From Aedes albopictus (lineage: Eukaryota; Arthropoda; Insecta; Diptera; Culicidae), in NCBI RefSeq assembly GCF_035046485.1, contig NC_085138.1:5145409-5209408 (forward strand): 64,000 nt of DNA. The letters run 5' to 3'. The notes beneath the pieces were generated by a model. The model ran no database searches. It was not told the DNA's origin and saw nothing but the letters and a program-made list of their open reading frames with translations. Below, in pieces: positions 58,101-64,000 of this stretch (positions are counted from its first letter, which is position 1; every line of letters starts with the position of its first letter). The position numbers were made by a program, and so were the translations under genes.

Positions 58101-60692
58101 TGATACACAGAATAGGCTCTTGCAACTAATGTGAGCTTCTCGCTAAGTACTTTCTCAGCATTTTAATTGCAGTTCTGCCAGAAACTTGCCAAGAATTTTG
58201 TCAGATGTATTCCCATAAATTGATTAATCCTCATAGAGGGGATGGATAATCTATTGTGTGCAATTTTAGTAGCCTATGCATTTATCTGAAGAATAACGCG
58301 CCAAACCTAGGGACTTGGGCAATCAGTTTGGAAGAAGAACAAATGTTAGAGTGTGATGATTGTTGCAACTATGTAAGTACCGAGAATACTTCTGCATACA
58401 ATCATCACGCGATAGGCGTTTGCTAGTGTGGATGGATGGGAAAAAAGAAGGTACTTTTACTCAATCCATGGATAATGTATAGGGAAAGTATTGATTTTTC
58501 TACAGGCCGTAACGTTGAAAGTTGGAAGCAACATAGAAGTTTTCTCTAGATTATGAATACAAAAAGACAATCAGGTAATTAGGTAAAAAAACAGAATAAC
58601 AATCCATGGTTTTGTTCTGAAACAATCGCACATAAAAATGACACACATTCAAAAAAGAAAAGATTTAAAAAGATAGTATGAAACGATTTTATGGAAATTT
58701 ACATGATTCGAAGTTTACATTACATGTAAACTTTATAATTTGTATCTGTAGATCAACACTATTGAGATTCGAACCAATAGCATGTTGCTTAGAATCATAT
58801 CTTTTATCTTCAGGGTACTTGGTCGTTTGAAATATAAAATTTATGCTTACTGTGCAATGCTTGAAATTAGATTGAGGCTTTGCTTTCTTAAGAAAAATTG
58901 TCATTCGATCGAACCAATTCGTGCACTTTAAAGCGTAAATCATGTGGCGCATGATCTGAGATGTCGATCTGTACTCCCTACTGTAAAAGCATATTAGACT
59001 TGTATTGAACATACAATTGAATAACGCTATTTTCAGAATCAATCATCTTCGAACTCTCTCAGCCCAACGTCCTCAGGTAGAAGAAGATCATCTGTTATGT
59101 TTAATGAATATGTTATACATCATACGCCTCCAACCATTCCAGCACCCACGACAGATAAAAATGTGTATTGCTTGGAAAAAATGACCCAAACCAGCGATAG
59201 TGGAATTTGGCAGGTATTTTAAACCGTCCAAAATCGTACCCAGTCCCATGGCATACTGAGCAAAGCGTTCCTTCTTCCAGGTCAGCCTACCACAATCCAT
59301 CCAAACCATGGCAACGGTTTTCAACGACTACTCAGAGCTGTGCATGACCGACGCCATGACTTGCCAAGAGCTTCTGGCGTTTTCGGTGGCCTTCTCGGCG
59401 GCGCTGCCAACCGGGCACACCACGCTGGAGTCGTTCTACTCGACCCTCACCAGAAATCGCACCAATCAAAGCAATAATAAAACTTCGTCAATTACAAATG
59501 TGCAAGGTTACGGCGGTGAGAGCGTCGCGCAGAAATCGCCGCCGAATGCGACGAAGAATTTGTCGCAGAATGTGGCCAACATCAACAATATCAACAATGA
59601 AGAATTCGCCTGTTGCTACGATCTGTACCAGAATGTAGCATTGGAGGAGCCTCCGAAGAAACATTCGAAGCCCTATCGATGCGTGGCAGCAACGTATAGG
59701 ATGGTCAAAAGGGTGCTACACTGTATCAGAGTGTATATCAAAAAGCTGGTGGAGCACAAGTATTTCCAGCAAGGTATATTGTTGGCGATTTTGATCAACA
59801 CCCTTTCGATGGGAATCGAGTACCACAATCAGCCGGAGGAATTGACGGCCATAGTTGAGACTAGTAACATCGTTTTCTCGGCCATATTCGCGGTCGAAAT
59901 GGTTTTGAAGGTGATTGCGGAGGGACCATTTGGATATGTAGCTAATGGGTTTAACGTGTTTGATGGAGTTATTGTCATACTTAGGTACGTGGAGAGAAAA
60001 ATGTATGAAGTAAGACACTGAAGTTTTTATCTTTTGTGTAGTGTTGTCGAGCTTGGACAGGCATATCTGGGCGAAGGCCAAGGCAGCTCTGGCCTGAGTG
60101 TTCTACGAACGTTTCGGCTTCTACGTATACTGAAATTGGTGAGATTCATGCCAAACCTTCGGCGCCAACTGTTCGTGATGTTGAGAACTATGGACAACGT
60201 TGCAATCTTCTTTTCGCTACTTATACTATTCATTTTCATATTCAGGTAAGTTATATCGACAAACAGTTCTAAACATCCTTTAAAAATATTAAATACCGTG
60301 CTAAAACAAAACCAGATAAATCGGATCATAATATTTCGAAACACTAAACTAACACGAGAATATGAAGTAAGAAAAAAACAAACATTTAGATTGAAATTGC
60401 AGTGCAAAGTAACACAACCAAATTGGTACACATTCTGTACATTCCAATAGAACATTAGCTTACATAGATCCCCACCGTCCAAGCCACATTAACTTTCACG
60501 AGTGTCTGTTTCCAATGACGACAAGCTTTCAAACATTACATCTCTATATATCAATATTTCCCAAGTATCCTTGGAATGAACCTATTTGGCTGCAAGTTCT
60601 GCGAACAAAACGACGCGGCCAGTGGTGGTGAAGTCGAGTGTGATAGGAAAAATTTTGACAGCTTATTATGGGCCTTGGTGACAGTTTTCCAG
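24741..60692 (+). CDS. Ca-alpha1T: T-type (Cav3) voltage-gated calcium channel alpha-1, 5' part (partial gene)
   Basis: Twelve exons join in phase to 981 codons: 24741-25162, 25294-25405, 25473-25704, 32388-32559, 42909-43030, 43098-43252, 43318-43410, 43496-43737, 44170-44527, 59281-59984, 60042-60245 and 60566-60692. The product is the pore-forming subunit of a low-voltage-activated plasma-membrane calcium channel. Domain I is complete: S4 with R240/R243/R246/R249, the pore loop [14 protein letters not shown] with selectivity Glu at about 410, and S6 [20 protein letters not shown]. Cav3 identity follows from the motifs [20 protein letters not shown] and [20 protein letters not shown], the Cys-rich domain I extracellular loop, and the charged helical region after IS6 that acts as a gating brake in this family. 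Domain II is present from S1 to the start of its pore loop ([10 protein letters not shown]). Domain II pore onward lies beyond the window; I found no matching exon in 60693-64000. The first coding intron is U12-type. Confidence 0.93.
25163..25293 (+). other. U12-type AT-AC minor intron
   Basis: The 131-bp intron begins ATATCCTTTT (U12 donor consensus) and ends in AC. TTCCTTAAT at 25273-25281 matches the U12 branch-site consensus, with the branch A about 13 bases from the end. No GT-AG pair restores the expected protein. AT-AC removal gives AAT-CC/A-TGG = N-P-W, exactly the Cav3 sequence before IS1. Minor introns in voltage-gated channel genes are known in other animals. Confidence 0.9.
25294..25405 (+). 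CDS. Ca-alpha1T: Channel exon 2: IS1
   Basis: It starts on the third base of a proline codon and encodes [20 protein letters not shown] and the first extracellular loop with Cys residues (C-V-D-D-A-C...C). The donor GTACGTG at 25406 leaves phase 0. Confidence 0.93.
25473..25704 (+). CDS. Ca-alpha1T: Channel exon 3: IS2-IS4 voltage sensor
   Basis: Acceptor CCCCTTCCAG. Encodes IS2 ([14 protein letters not shown]), IS3 ([16 protein letters not shown]) and IS4 ([16 protein letters not shown]), whose Arg residues at every third place sense voltage. Donor GTAAGT at 25705; it ends one base into a Ser codon. Confidence 0.95.
25833..26235. mobile_element. Long-TIR MITE in intron 3
   Basis: The arms of about 85-90 bp are near-perfect inverses. 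The left starts TACACTGAAATAAATTTTGT and the right ends with its inverse at 26235. Taking the terminal TA as the target duplication, the ends read CACTGAAATAAA, typical of Tc1/mariner-type TIRs. Non-coding. Confidence 0.75.
26945..27485. repeat. Imperfect ~310-bp tandem duplication
   Basis: Two units start near 26950 and 27260. Both contain CAAAGCATCGTAGAAAC-type sequence (CGAAGCATCG in the first), then GAGAAAATTC, AACTATGCCC and GGAATGCACTTTTTTTCG, and end GTTATGGCCAATTTTGTGAA. Divergence is considerable, so it is old. Confidence 0.65.
27770..28715. repeat. Degenerate ~24-bp minisatellite, intron 3 part 1
   Basis: Diverged repeats of TTCCTGGAGGAATCCCGGAAG-type units. The clearest tandem is near 28655-28705, with a 24-bp step. 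The open frames on both strands are composition artefacts. Confidence 0.65.
28999..29230. mobile_element. TA-flanked MITE containing a smaller MITE
   Basis: The outer ends are GCACTATTATTCGCC and the inverse of GCACTATTATTCACC, with TA at 28997-28998 and 29231-29232. An inner element at about 29077-29200 has ends CCCAAGTAACATTTTGTAG and the inverse of CCCAAGGAAAATTAGCCTTG. It lies inside a minisatellite island. Confidence 0.6.
29247..29625. repeat. Degenerate ~24-bp minisatellite, intron 3 part 2
   Basis: Units of the form GGAATCCCGGAAGGAGTTCT recur with many changes. It continues the array interrupted by the MITE at 28999-29230; similar units occupy 28855-28985. Confidence 0.65.
29990..30340 (+). 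pseudogene. Unrecognised coding-like fragment
   Basis: One frame reads [20 protein letters not shown] and then [21 protein letters not shown]. Its codon use and composition look coding, unlike the surrounding AT-rich repeats. A neighbouring frame over 29970-30227 is also open. I do not recognise the family. It abuts a palindromic element at 30342 and may be a captured or decayed gene piece. Confidence 0.3.
30342..31484. mobile_element. TA-flanked palindromic element, ~1.14 kb
   Basis: The ends are CACTAGGGTGGCTCAA and the inverse of TTAGAGTGGCTCAA, with TA at 30340-30341 and 31485-31486. The outer arms mirror each other, including CATGTCGAAAAGTTCGA against TCGAACTTTTTAACATG. A smaller MITE (30789-31041) is nested. 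No transposase is evident. Confidence 0.6.
30789..31041. mobile_element. 253-bp MITE with 7-bp target duplication
   Basis: 22-bp ends (CACAGACAAACAGACGTAAC... and its exact inverse) are flanked by GTTTTAG at 30782-30788 and 31042-31048. A related sequence with CGTCTGTTTGTCTGTG lies near 53329-53345. Non-coding. Confidence 0.75.
31625..32030. repeat. Degenerate minisatellite, intron 3 part 3
   Basis: Diverged GGAATTCCAGAAGAAACTTC-type units at ~24-bp spacing lie just upstream of exon 4. Confidence 0.6.
32388..32559 (+). CDS. Ca-alpha1T: Channel exon 4: IS5
   Basis: Acceptor TTTTCCCTCAG. Encodes [20 protein letters not shown] and the rest of IS5 ([18 protein letters not shown]), then the start of the extracellular turret. 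Donor GTAAGT at 32560; it ends two bases into an Asp codon. Confidence 0.95.
35074..35341. mobile_element. TA-flanked MITE, 268 bp
   Basis: The ends are CCGTCTACCCCCGTTGGTTT and its near-exact inverse, with TA at 35072-35073 and 35342-35343. Non-coding. Confidence 0.7.
35700..37370. repeat. Degenerate ~24-bp minisatellite, 1.7 kb
   Basis: TTCTTCCGGGAATTCCTCC-type units are repeated with heavy divergence. Long Phe/Leu/Ser-rich frames (for example 36810-37379) are artefacts of composition. Opposite in sense to the array at 37550-38370. Confidence 0.65.
37550..38370. repeat. Degenerate ~24-bp minisatellite, opposite orientation
   Basis: AATTCCTGGAGGAATCCCAG-type units, reverse in sense to the preceding island at 35700-37370. 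About 180 bp of non-repeat DNA lies between them. Confidence 0.65.
38735..39111. mobile_element. 377-bp palindrome
   Basis: The arms include CGTCTAGAAGGATCTAACCA, CAATGACGTTAAAGTATAGC and GCCGAAGACCGCAAAGTGAT, with near-perfect inverses on the right. The spacer contains AT-rich sequence. A related but diverged structure lies at about 23775-23945. No clear target duplication. Confidence 0.6.
39112..39966. other. Intron sequence, nothing recognised
   Basis: AT-rich with long A or T runs. No gene or element ends identified. Confidence 0.4.
39969..42170. mobile_element. ~925-bp palindromic TA element, copy b, with nested insert
   Basis: The ends are CAGGGGATGGCCAAAATGTT and its inverse, with TA at 39967-39968 and 42171-42172. 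Removing the 1275-bp insert at 40869-42143 plus one TA leaves 925 bp, matching copies a and c. Long inverted arms; non-coding. Confidence 0.8.
40869..42143. mobile_element. 1275-bp TA-flanked element nested in copy b
   Basis: Perfect 29-bp TIRs begin AGGACTGTTCAATTTATAAA. TA is duplicated at 40867-40868 and 42144-42145. It sits inside the right TIR of the host element. Interior frames (41297-41509, 41642-41875) do not resemble a transposase to me, so it appears non-autonomous or decayed. Confidence 0.8.
42909..43030 (+). CDS. Ca-alpha1T: Channel exon 5: domain I extracellular turret
   Basis: Acceptor CGCCCCGACAG. Encodes [20 protein letters not shown] and the following Cys-containing loop ([19 protein letters not shown]). 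The conserved cysteines are characteristic of Cav3 domain I. Donor GTAAAT at 43031, phase 1. Confidence 0.92.
43098..43252 (+). CDS. Ca-alpha1T: Channel exon 6: turret to pore helix I
   Basis: Acceptor TTTTGCAG. Encodes [14 protein letters not shown] and [20 protein letters not shown]. The latter is the conserved descent into the pore. Donor GTGAGA at 43253, phase 0. Confidence 0.95.
43318..43410 (+). CDS. Ca-alpha1T: Channel exon 7: selectivity filter I
   Basis: 31 codons: [20 protein letters not shown] plus the start of IS6. The Glu of SLEGW is the domain I filter residue (EEDD pattern in Cav3). Donor GTGAGT at 43411, phase 0. Confidence 0.95.
43496..43737 (+). CDS. Ca-alpha1T: Channel exon 8: IS6 and gating-brake region
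   Basis: Encodes IS6 ([20 protein letters not shown]) and the basic, helical proximal I-II linker ([20 protein letters not shown]). In Cav3 channels this segment forms a helix-loop-helix brake on low-voltage opening. The exon ends two bases into a Lys codon at GTATGA. Confidence 0.94.
44170..44527 (+). CDS. Ca-alpha1T: Channel exon 9: I-II linker
   Basis: Acceptor TCCTCTTGCAG. Codes a polar, Pro/Asn/Ser-rich cytoplasmic segment, including [20 protein letters not shown]. Conservation is low, as expected for this linker. Support comes from clean splice sites and phase (two bases in, phase 0 out). Confidence 0.85.
44890..45320 (-). pseudogene. Decayed RTE-clade reverse transcriptase, C-terminal fragment
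   Basis: The minus strand reads [20 protein letters not shown], then [20 protein letters not shown] and [16 protein letters not shown], with several stops between. These are landmarks of the C-terminal part of RTE-clade LINE proteins. The 5' part is missing, consistent with 5' truncation on insertion followed by decay. Confidence 0.75.
45977..47605. mobile_element. hAT-like element, 1629 bp, 8-bp target duplication
   Basis: TCCTAGTG is duplicated at 45969-45976 and 47606-47613. The ends are CAGCGGTTTTCAGATCGTGC and the inverse CAGGAGTTTCAGACCTTTTG, followed by subterminal GTGCACCGCG repeats on both sides. No transposase is readable. A SINE is nested at 46641-46820 and a cluster of short palindromes (GCAACTCAAATGAGTTGC) lies at about 47290-47410. 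Confidence 0.75.
46641..46820 (-). mobile_element. tRNA-derived SINE copy 3 (intact)
   Basis: It is flanked by AGTTCTTATA (46631-46640) and GGTTCTTATA (46821-46830). The minus strand shows a tRNA-like head with TGGATCGAATC-type B box (GGGATCGAATCTC), a body, and the tail GGGCTAAAAATCTAGTTAAT plus AT-rich end. At 180 bp it is the best guide to the family's full length. Younger than the hAT element it lies in. Confidence 0.8.
48338..49258. mobile_element. 921-bp palindromic TA element, copy c
   Basis: The ends are CAGGGGATAGACAAAATGAT and its inverse, with TA at 48336-48337 and 49259-49260. Arms of about 350 bp are near-perfect inverses. It shares length, end type and interior motifs with copies a and b but is clearly a separate subfamily. 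The right arm of the host element (around 50945) shows the site without the insertion. Confidence 0.8.
49450..50647. mobile_element. ~1.2-kb element with GGGCCGTCC-type TIRs
   Basis: The ends are GGGCCGTCCATATACCACGT and its inverse. Second inverted motifs of AAGTCCACGCTTGTCCATG type follow on each side with G-rich runs. A target duplication is uncertain (GTTG). The interior is AT-rich and non-coding. It sits in the centre of the 3.6-kb element. Confidence 0.65.
51492..52576. mobile_element. hAT-like element, 1085 bp
   Basis: CACTACT flanks it (51485-51491 and 52577-52583; seven or eight bases depending on the end chosen). The ends are CAGAGGTACCCAAACTTTTT and the inverse CAGTGCTTCCCAAACTGTGC, with GCGGCGCC-type subterminal motifs on both sides. 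No transposase found. Confidence 0.7.
52790..53686. repeat. Degenerate ~23-24-bp minisatellite, intron 9 part 1
   Basis: Units resembling TTCTGGGAGAATCCCTCTCA recur with divergence. Interrupted by a diverged MITE-like stretch (about 53135-53350, ending in CGTCTGTTTGTCTGTG) and by a 39-bp retro-insertion. Confidence 0.65.
53476..53514 (-). mobile_element. 39-bp 5'-truncated LINE/SINE tail insertion
   Basis: A 13-bp duplication CCCTCTAAGGATT lies at 53463-53475 and 53515-53527. The minus strand of the insert reads GCCTATGGCTGAAAATCTCT plus an AT-rich end. That matches the 3' tail of the LINE at 14850 (GGCTGAAAATCTC) better than that of the SINE. It appears to be a very short 5'-truncated copy. 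Confidence 0.7.
53689..54822. mobile_element. TA-flanked palindromic element with duplicated left arm, 1134 bp
   Basis: The ends are AAGGGTGATACGGTCAAAAC and its near inverse, with TA at 53687-53688 and 54823-54824. The left arm is present twice in tandem (starting near 53700 and 54090, ~385-bp step): CACACAATTT, GCGTACACCAAAACAGCTG and GTACATTATATGTAGCTT recur. The right arm mirrors it once. Non-coding. Confidence 0.75.
54825..56790. repeat. Degenerate ~23-24-bp minisatellite, intron 9 part 2
   Basis: About 1.7 kb of diverged AGGATTCTGGGAGAATCCCT units, with a SINE inserted at 55025-55307. The spacing is clearest near 55930-56000. Open frames such as 55761-56114 are composition artefacts. 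Confidence 0.7.
55025..55307 (-). mobile_element. tRNA-derived SINE, second family, 283 bp
   Basis: A 13-bp duplication GATTCTGGAGGCT flanks it (55012-55024 and 55308-55320). The minus strand starts GGGCCCATATAGCCGAGGCG and has a canonical B box GGTTCGATTCC in GGGTTCGATTCCCGG. The tail carries AAGAAGAAAGAAGAAG. The head differs from the other SINEs here. It inserted into the minisatellite array. Confidence 0.85.
57060..57650. repeat. Degenerate minisatellite in two opposed halves
   Basis: About 57100-57350 has TTTCAGAGGNNTTCCAGGGG-type units, and 57350-57650 has the complementary sense (CTCTGAAACCCTCTGAA). This resembles the array at 13283-14135. Confidence 0.6.
57665..57749. repeat. Perfect 32-bp stem hairpin
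   Basis: The left arm (57665-57696) starts TCTTCGAATGAGTGTAATCA and the right arm (57718-57749) is its exact inverse; the loop is 21 bases. It could be a foldback element end or a transcribed hairpin, as it lies in the channel intron. No known RNA family recognised. Confidence 0.7.
59281..59984 (+). CDS. Ca-alpha1T: Channel exon 10: distal I-II linker and IIS1-IIS3
   Basis: Acceptor CCTTCTTCCAG directly before GTC-AGC. Encodes 234 residues plus two bases. A linker with an Asn/Ser-rich stretch leads to [20 protein letters not shown] (IIS1), [19 protein letters not shown] (IIS2) and [13 protein letters not shown] (start of IIS3). The linker frame is supported by phase 0 from exon 9. Donor GTACGT at 59985. 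Confidence 0.94.
60042..60245 (+). CDS. Ca-alpha1T: Channel exon 11: IIS3-IIS5
   Basis: The short intron before it (57 bp) ends CTTTTGTGTAG. Encodes IIS4 ([20 protein letters not shown]) with Arg/Lys at every third place, then [20 protein letters not shown] and IIS5. Donor GTAAGT at 60246, phase 2. Confidence 0.95.
60566..60692 (+). CDS. Ca-alpha1T: Channel exon 12: IIS5 end to start of pore loop II
   Basis: Acceptor ATTTCCCAAG. Encodes [11 protein letters not shown], a short turret, and [17 protein letters not shown], the approach to the domain II filter. It ends phase 0 at donor GTATAAC. The filter residue itself would start the next exon, outside the window. Confidence 0.94.
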
Positions 60693-62498
60693 GTATAACA
60701 ATGACTTTTCCTCAAATTTAACCTGATATGTTTCGCTTCCATTGTACATGCCTCTTGTATTATAATAACAATTCCTTTATTGAAATGCACCAGTTCGAAT
60801 AAACAATTACGTGGTTGAACAGTTTTGTTAAATTCCAATCATTTACAGTATGCCACCACCTTTAGTTTCGATGCATTTGTTCTTCTGTTGTCCCTTGATT
60901 GAAATTGTAGCTCCAAATTATATAACAAATTCAATTCATTATCCTGCATAGCAAAGTTGCGTTCCGTACAATGCGTGACGTTCAAATCCACATATTCATA
61001 TATTTTTTTGTGTTTTGTGATGGTTTAATCTTCAGTTCCACGTGCTTGTTTTCTCTTTTATGATTATTTTTTTCTCGATGATTTACGGTTGTTTGTTATA
61101 TTTATCATATGGAAAATGCTTTGTTACTGTCACGTTTTTTACTGTTATCTGACTAAAATGAATGGGAGCGCATACGTTTGACATATGATTGCAGAATTGG
61201 CTTCTCAAAATTAAAACTTTTTTTACTGTTTACTAATATCTCTACAAATTTGTTATACAATTCCTATAAAAAGAAGGTTTTTAAGAAAAATCTTTCCCAA
61301 GGTAAGTTATCGACGAAGGTACCTTTAATCGACATACTTAAATCTAAGCTATTCCCAACCCACATACTTTTTACAGTCTGCTCAATTTTTACATCGAGAC
61401 TATATTGGATTTTGAATCCATTGAGAAACTTGTTCGAAGGAATTTTAATTATACAGTGTATACATCATAAGAAAAATATTCAGAAATTCTAAAATAACTA
61501 TGACGGTTTATTCTGCGTAGGTAATCGCCAAATGTATCGTAAGACAAAACAAGTTTAGTATTACCCAGAATATTTCAAACAGAAATGAAATGAATGCGTG
61601 ACCAAAAGTCAAAAGGCATTATGTCTTTCAACCGATATTGCGATATTGTAGGTCACGCTTAAGAATATTTTTATGTTGCAATTTAACTATATTGACATTG
61701 ATATTGTGTTGTTGCAGGCGATCAAACTAAACCATAAACGGACAATTGGTTGATCTACTGTGATTGTATCGTTTTAAGCTAACAGCAGTCCATGCTTAGC
61801 TATTGTTTAATTTTGTAGAACGAAACTGAGGCAATTATAGTTCTGCATTATTCTCAAAATCTTGGGTTTTACAGTTTACAATTTTGGAGCCATTAGATGA
61901 AGCGTTATAGTCAGTGCTGAAAATGTCGACATATCTAGATTCAACCACCTGTCGAAATGACATTTTTAGCACTGGTTCTAGTGATGCAGTTTGAGTGAAT
62001 CAAAAATGATGACATTCAGTCACGAAATCAATTTTGGTGTTCATTGTATGATTAATATCGACACATTTTACTCGATTTTGTAGTGTTATTTCGATTACTA
62101 TTATTATTACTTTATTATGAAGAATTTTAGCCCATGGCTGATTTATTCCTTTATATTTCTTATATTTATACGTCATAGTTTGTAAAATTTAACGGATTCA
62201 ACAAAGCAAACTTTTTGATTCTGCACCTATATGTGAAACCTAACGAAATACCAAATATACTATATTAACAATATAGGTCACTTCGTGTTTTCACATACAA
62301 CGACATGGAGACGCCGTTTACGAATGATTACAGCACCACCTGTTGTCAGAAAAAGTCAATAATTGTATTTTGATCATTTTTTGTTTACCGTGTAAGGTGA
62401 CATTTCTGAAAAAAGATGTTAGGGGTGTCAAAGTTTTCTGTTCCAAAAAATCGATTAATAAATAATCGATTTACAATATACACAAACAAAATAATGTT

Positions 62499-62747
62499 GC
62501 GCATTTAGTTCACCACTGGACGGCGCACTCAGTCTTTTTAAGTGCGAAAACGTTAATAAAAGTCTTTATAAGTGCTAAAACGTTAATGCATCAAATCCAG
62601 TTGATATCTTCAGCGCACTATTTCTTTGATTTATGCTGAATAAGTGCTCTGAACACACCGAGTTAATTTGTTTCAATCGCGCACTTTAATTTACGTTTTC
62701 ACATTCATGAAAACTCGTGCGATAGTCCAGTGGTAAACTAAATGCGC
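62499..62747. mobile_element. 249-bp MITE in intron 12
   Basis: The ends are GCGCATTTAGTTCACCACTG and its near inverse, with a further inner GCGCAC motif. The target duplication is unclear. The interior repeats AAAACGTTAAT-type words. Confidence 0.65.
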
Positions 62748-63399
62748 TATATTTCATAAGATGACATCTACGAATACATCTGTAGAAGAATTTGAATGCT
62801 TCCTCATTAACGCCACCGAAATCGTTTCACTTCGAAATTTAAAATTTTCACCCTCAAAATTAACTTATATTTTGCGCTGGTGGATACTATTTTTCTTTAA
62901 CAAAGGCTTTTAATATCATCTTTCTTAATGTCCATGTTGACATACATACATCGGATTGGATAGCTTACAAAAATACGGAAGATCACCAACCAAATGCACG
63001 TCAAATTTCTTGTGGGAGAGTGCAAGACATTGAATCCAAGGGTGCACAAGCTAATGGACAGATGCACGAAATTTCAACGTTTGAGTGCTTATAAAAAATG
63101 AGCTCCGGGACCGGACCTGAGAATAGAACCCGTCAGATTTAATTTCGATTAATTTTGTTGTTCTTCCGAAGTGAACTGTGAGTTTATTCGAATACTGGTT
63201 GTTAATTCCGGACTAATCGGTTTCCTTTGTTGTTGAATGTGTGATAATTGTGTTGTCAAAGATTGAAAATTTACACGATCGTCGCGAAATCCTTCAAAGC
63301 TCATTATTTTTAAATATACAGTCATGGGTTTGTGGGTGAACTTCAGTTAGTAAAAATATTCTAACAAATTCACCTGCTGCAGAGTGATAATCCTCCATA

Positions 63400-64000
63400 A
63401 ATTTAGTCAGGCATTCCTTCAGATGTTCCTTCTGAATTCCTTCTGATTTTCCAACGGAAGTTCCTTCTCAGTTTGATCTTTTCTGTAGCTAACCGGAAAA
63501 ATCCGTTGTTGTTTATCCGTTGCTAACCGTCGTTAATCGCGTCTAACTGCACCCGCGGCTCAATTAGCAGCGGTTAGTAACGGTTAGGCACGGATGTATA
63601 CGGATTTTCCGATTAGAAAAGGATATGTTATTCCCCTTGGTTTCCTTCTAGTTTTTTTTCTGAGATTCATTCAGAAGCTCTTTGTAAAATTCCTCCAGGA
63701 GTGCCTTCAGAGATTGATTTAAAGTTTTTTTTTTCTTAAATTTCTCCAGAGGTTCCTTCGAGGATCTCCCAGGAGTTCCTACTGAAATTACTCCAGCAGT
63801 TTCTTCTGATGTTCCTTCAAGAATTAATTCTAGGAATCCTCAAGAATTCTCTTCTAGGATCCGTCAAGAAGTTCCTCATAGGATTTTCTTATAGAAGTTT
63901 CTTGGAGTTTTTTCTTGGATTCCTGCAGAAGCTCAGCTCCTTCAAGGAGTTTTTTTACGAATACCTCCGGGAGTTCTTCTGGAATTCTTCCAAAATTTTC
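63400..64000. repeat. Degenerate minisatellite, intron 12
   Basis: TTCCTTCAGGAGTTCCTTCTG-type units run on both sides of the small palindrome at 63490-63618 and continue to the window edge. Confidence 0.6.
63490..63618. mobile_element. ~129-bp MITE-like palindrome
   Basis: CTAACCGGAAAAATCCGT at the left mirrors ACGGATTTTCCGATTAG at the right, with TAACCG words throughout. It interrupts a minisatellite island. The target duplication is not clear. Confidence 0.55.

Larger units (their letters stand above)
44528..59280 (+). other. Intron 9, 14.8 kb, repeat-rich
   Basis: GT-AG intron separating the two halves of the I-II linker. It holds a decayed RTE-clade fragment, two hAT-like elements, nested palindromes, SINEs and minisatellite arrays, listed separately. 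57750-59280 holds nothing recognised. No additional coding exon was identified, though a short alternative exon cannot be excluded. Confidence 0.8.
60693..64000 (+). other. Intron 12, 5' part (open at window edge)
   Basis: At least 3.3 kb with no further channel exon recognised. It holds a small hairpin (about 61913-61975, CAGTGCTGAAAATGTC mirrored), a LINE/SINE tail fragment near 62106-62150, two MITEs and a minisatellite island. 60693-61900 shows nothing. Confidence 0.8.

Noticed and set aside
60693..64000. Next channel exon (domain II filter) within the window
   Set aside because: I looked for a frame starting with the expected filter sequence after an AG acceptor and found none; the gene must continue beyond 64000.

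Overview
The window is animal nuclear DNA, most likely from an aedine mosquito (Aedes-like). The species call is an inference. It rests on an arthropod T-type calcium channel gene with kilobase introns, and on a dense load of mosquito-style transposons: an I/Loa-group LINE with RNase H, tRNA-derived SINEs, a copia-type LTR element, many TA-flanked and TTAA-flanked MITEs, hAT-like elements and a decayed RTE-clade fragment. No bacterial-style genes are present.

Layout. Positions 1-24,686 are intergenic or upstream DNA built almost wholly of mobile elements. These are a TA-flanked MITE (387-644), a short copia-type element with an intact Gag-protease ORF and 5-bp target duplications (698-3052), several palindromic MITEs (4209-6935), two SINEs with 13-bp duplications (6944-7381 and 7590-8497, the second split by a TTAA-bounded insert), a hAT-like element (11489-12901), another SINE (13087-13265), a degenerate G-rich minisatellite (13283-14135), and a full-length two-ORF LINE (14850-21718) sitting inside a ~920-bp palindromic element.

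From 24,687 to beyond the right edge, on the + strand, lies the 5' half of a voltage-gated T-type (Cav3) calcium channel alpha-1 subunit gene. I resolved twelve coding exons. They join in phase to exactly 981 codons, covering the N-terminus, all of domain I, the I-II linker, and domain II up to the start of its pore loop. Eleven coding introns lie between them. Ten are GT-AG. The first (25163-25293) is a minor-class U12-type AT-AC intron with a recognisable donor and branch site. The next exon, carrying the domain II selectivity-filter residue, is not in the window.

The introns are large (6.7, 10.3 and 14.8 kb for the biggest) and filled with repeats: islands of degenerate ~24-bp minisatellite, three members of a ~921-bp palindromic TA-inserting family (one split by the LINE, one by a 1275-bp element, one inserted in a larger inverted repeat), two further hAT-like elements, SINEs, a 39-bp 5'-truncated retro-insertion, and a decayed RTE-clade reverse transcriptase.

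How parts relate. The LINE and one SINE family share a 3' tail, which suggests that LINE machinery mobilises the SINE. Nested insertions with visible target duplications and empty sites give a relative order of events at several places. All coordinates come from reading the sequence by eye. No database search was possible.
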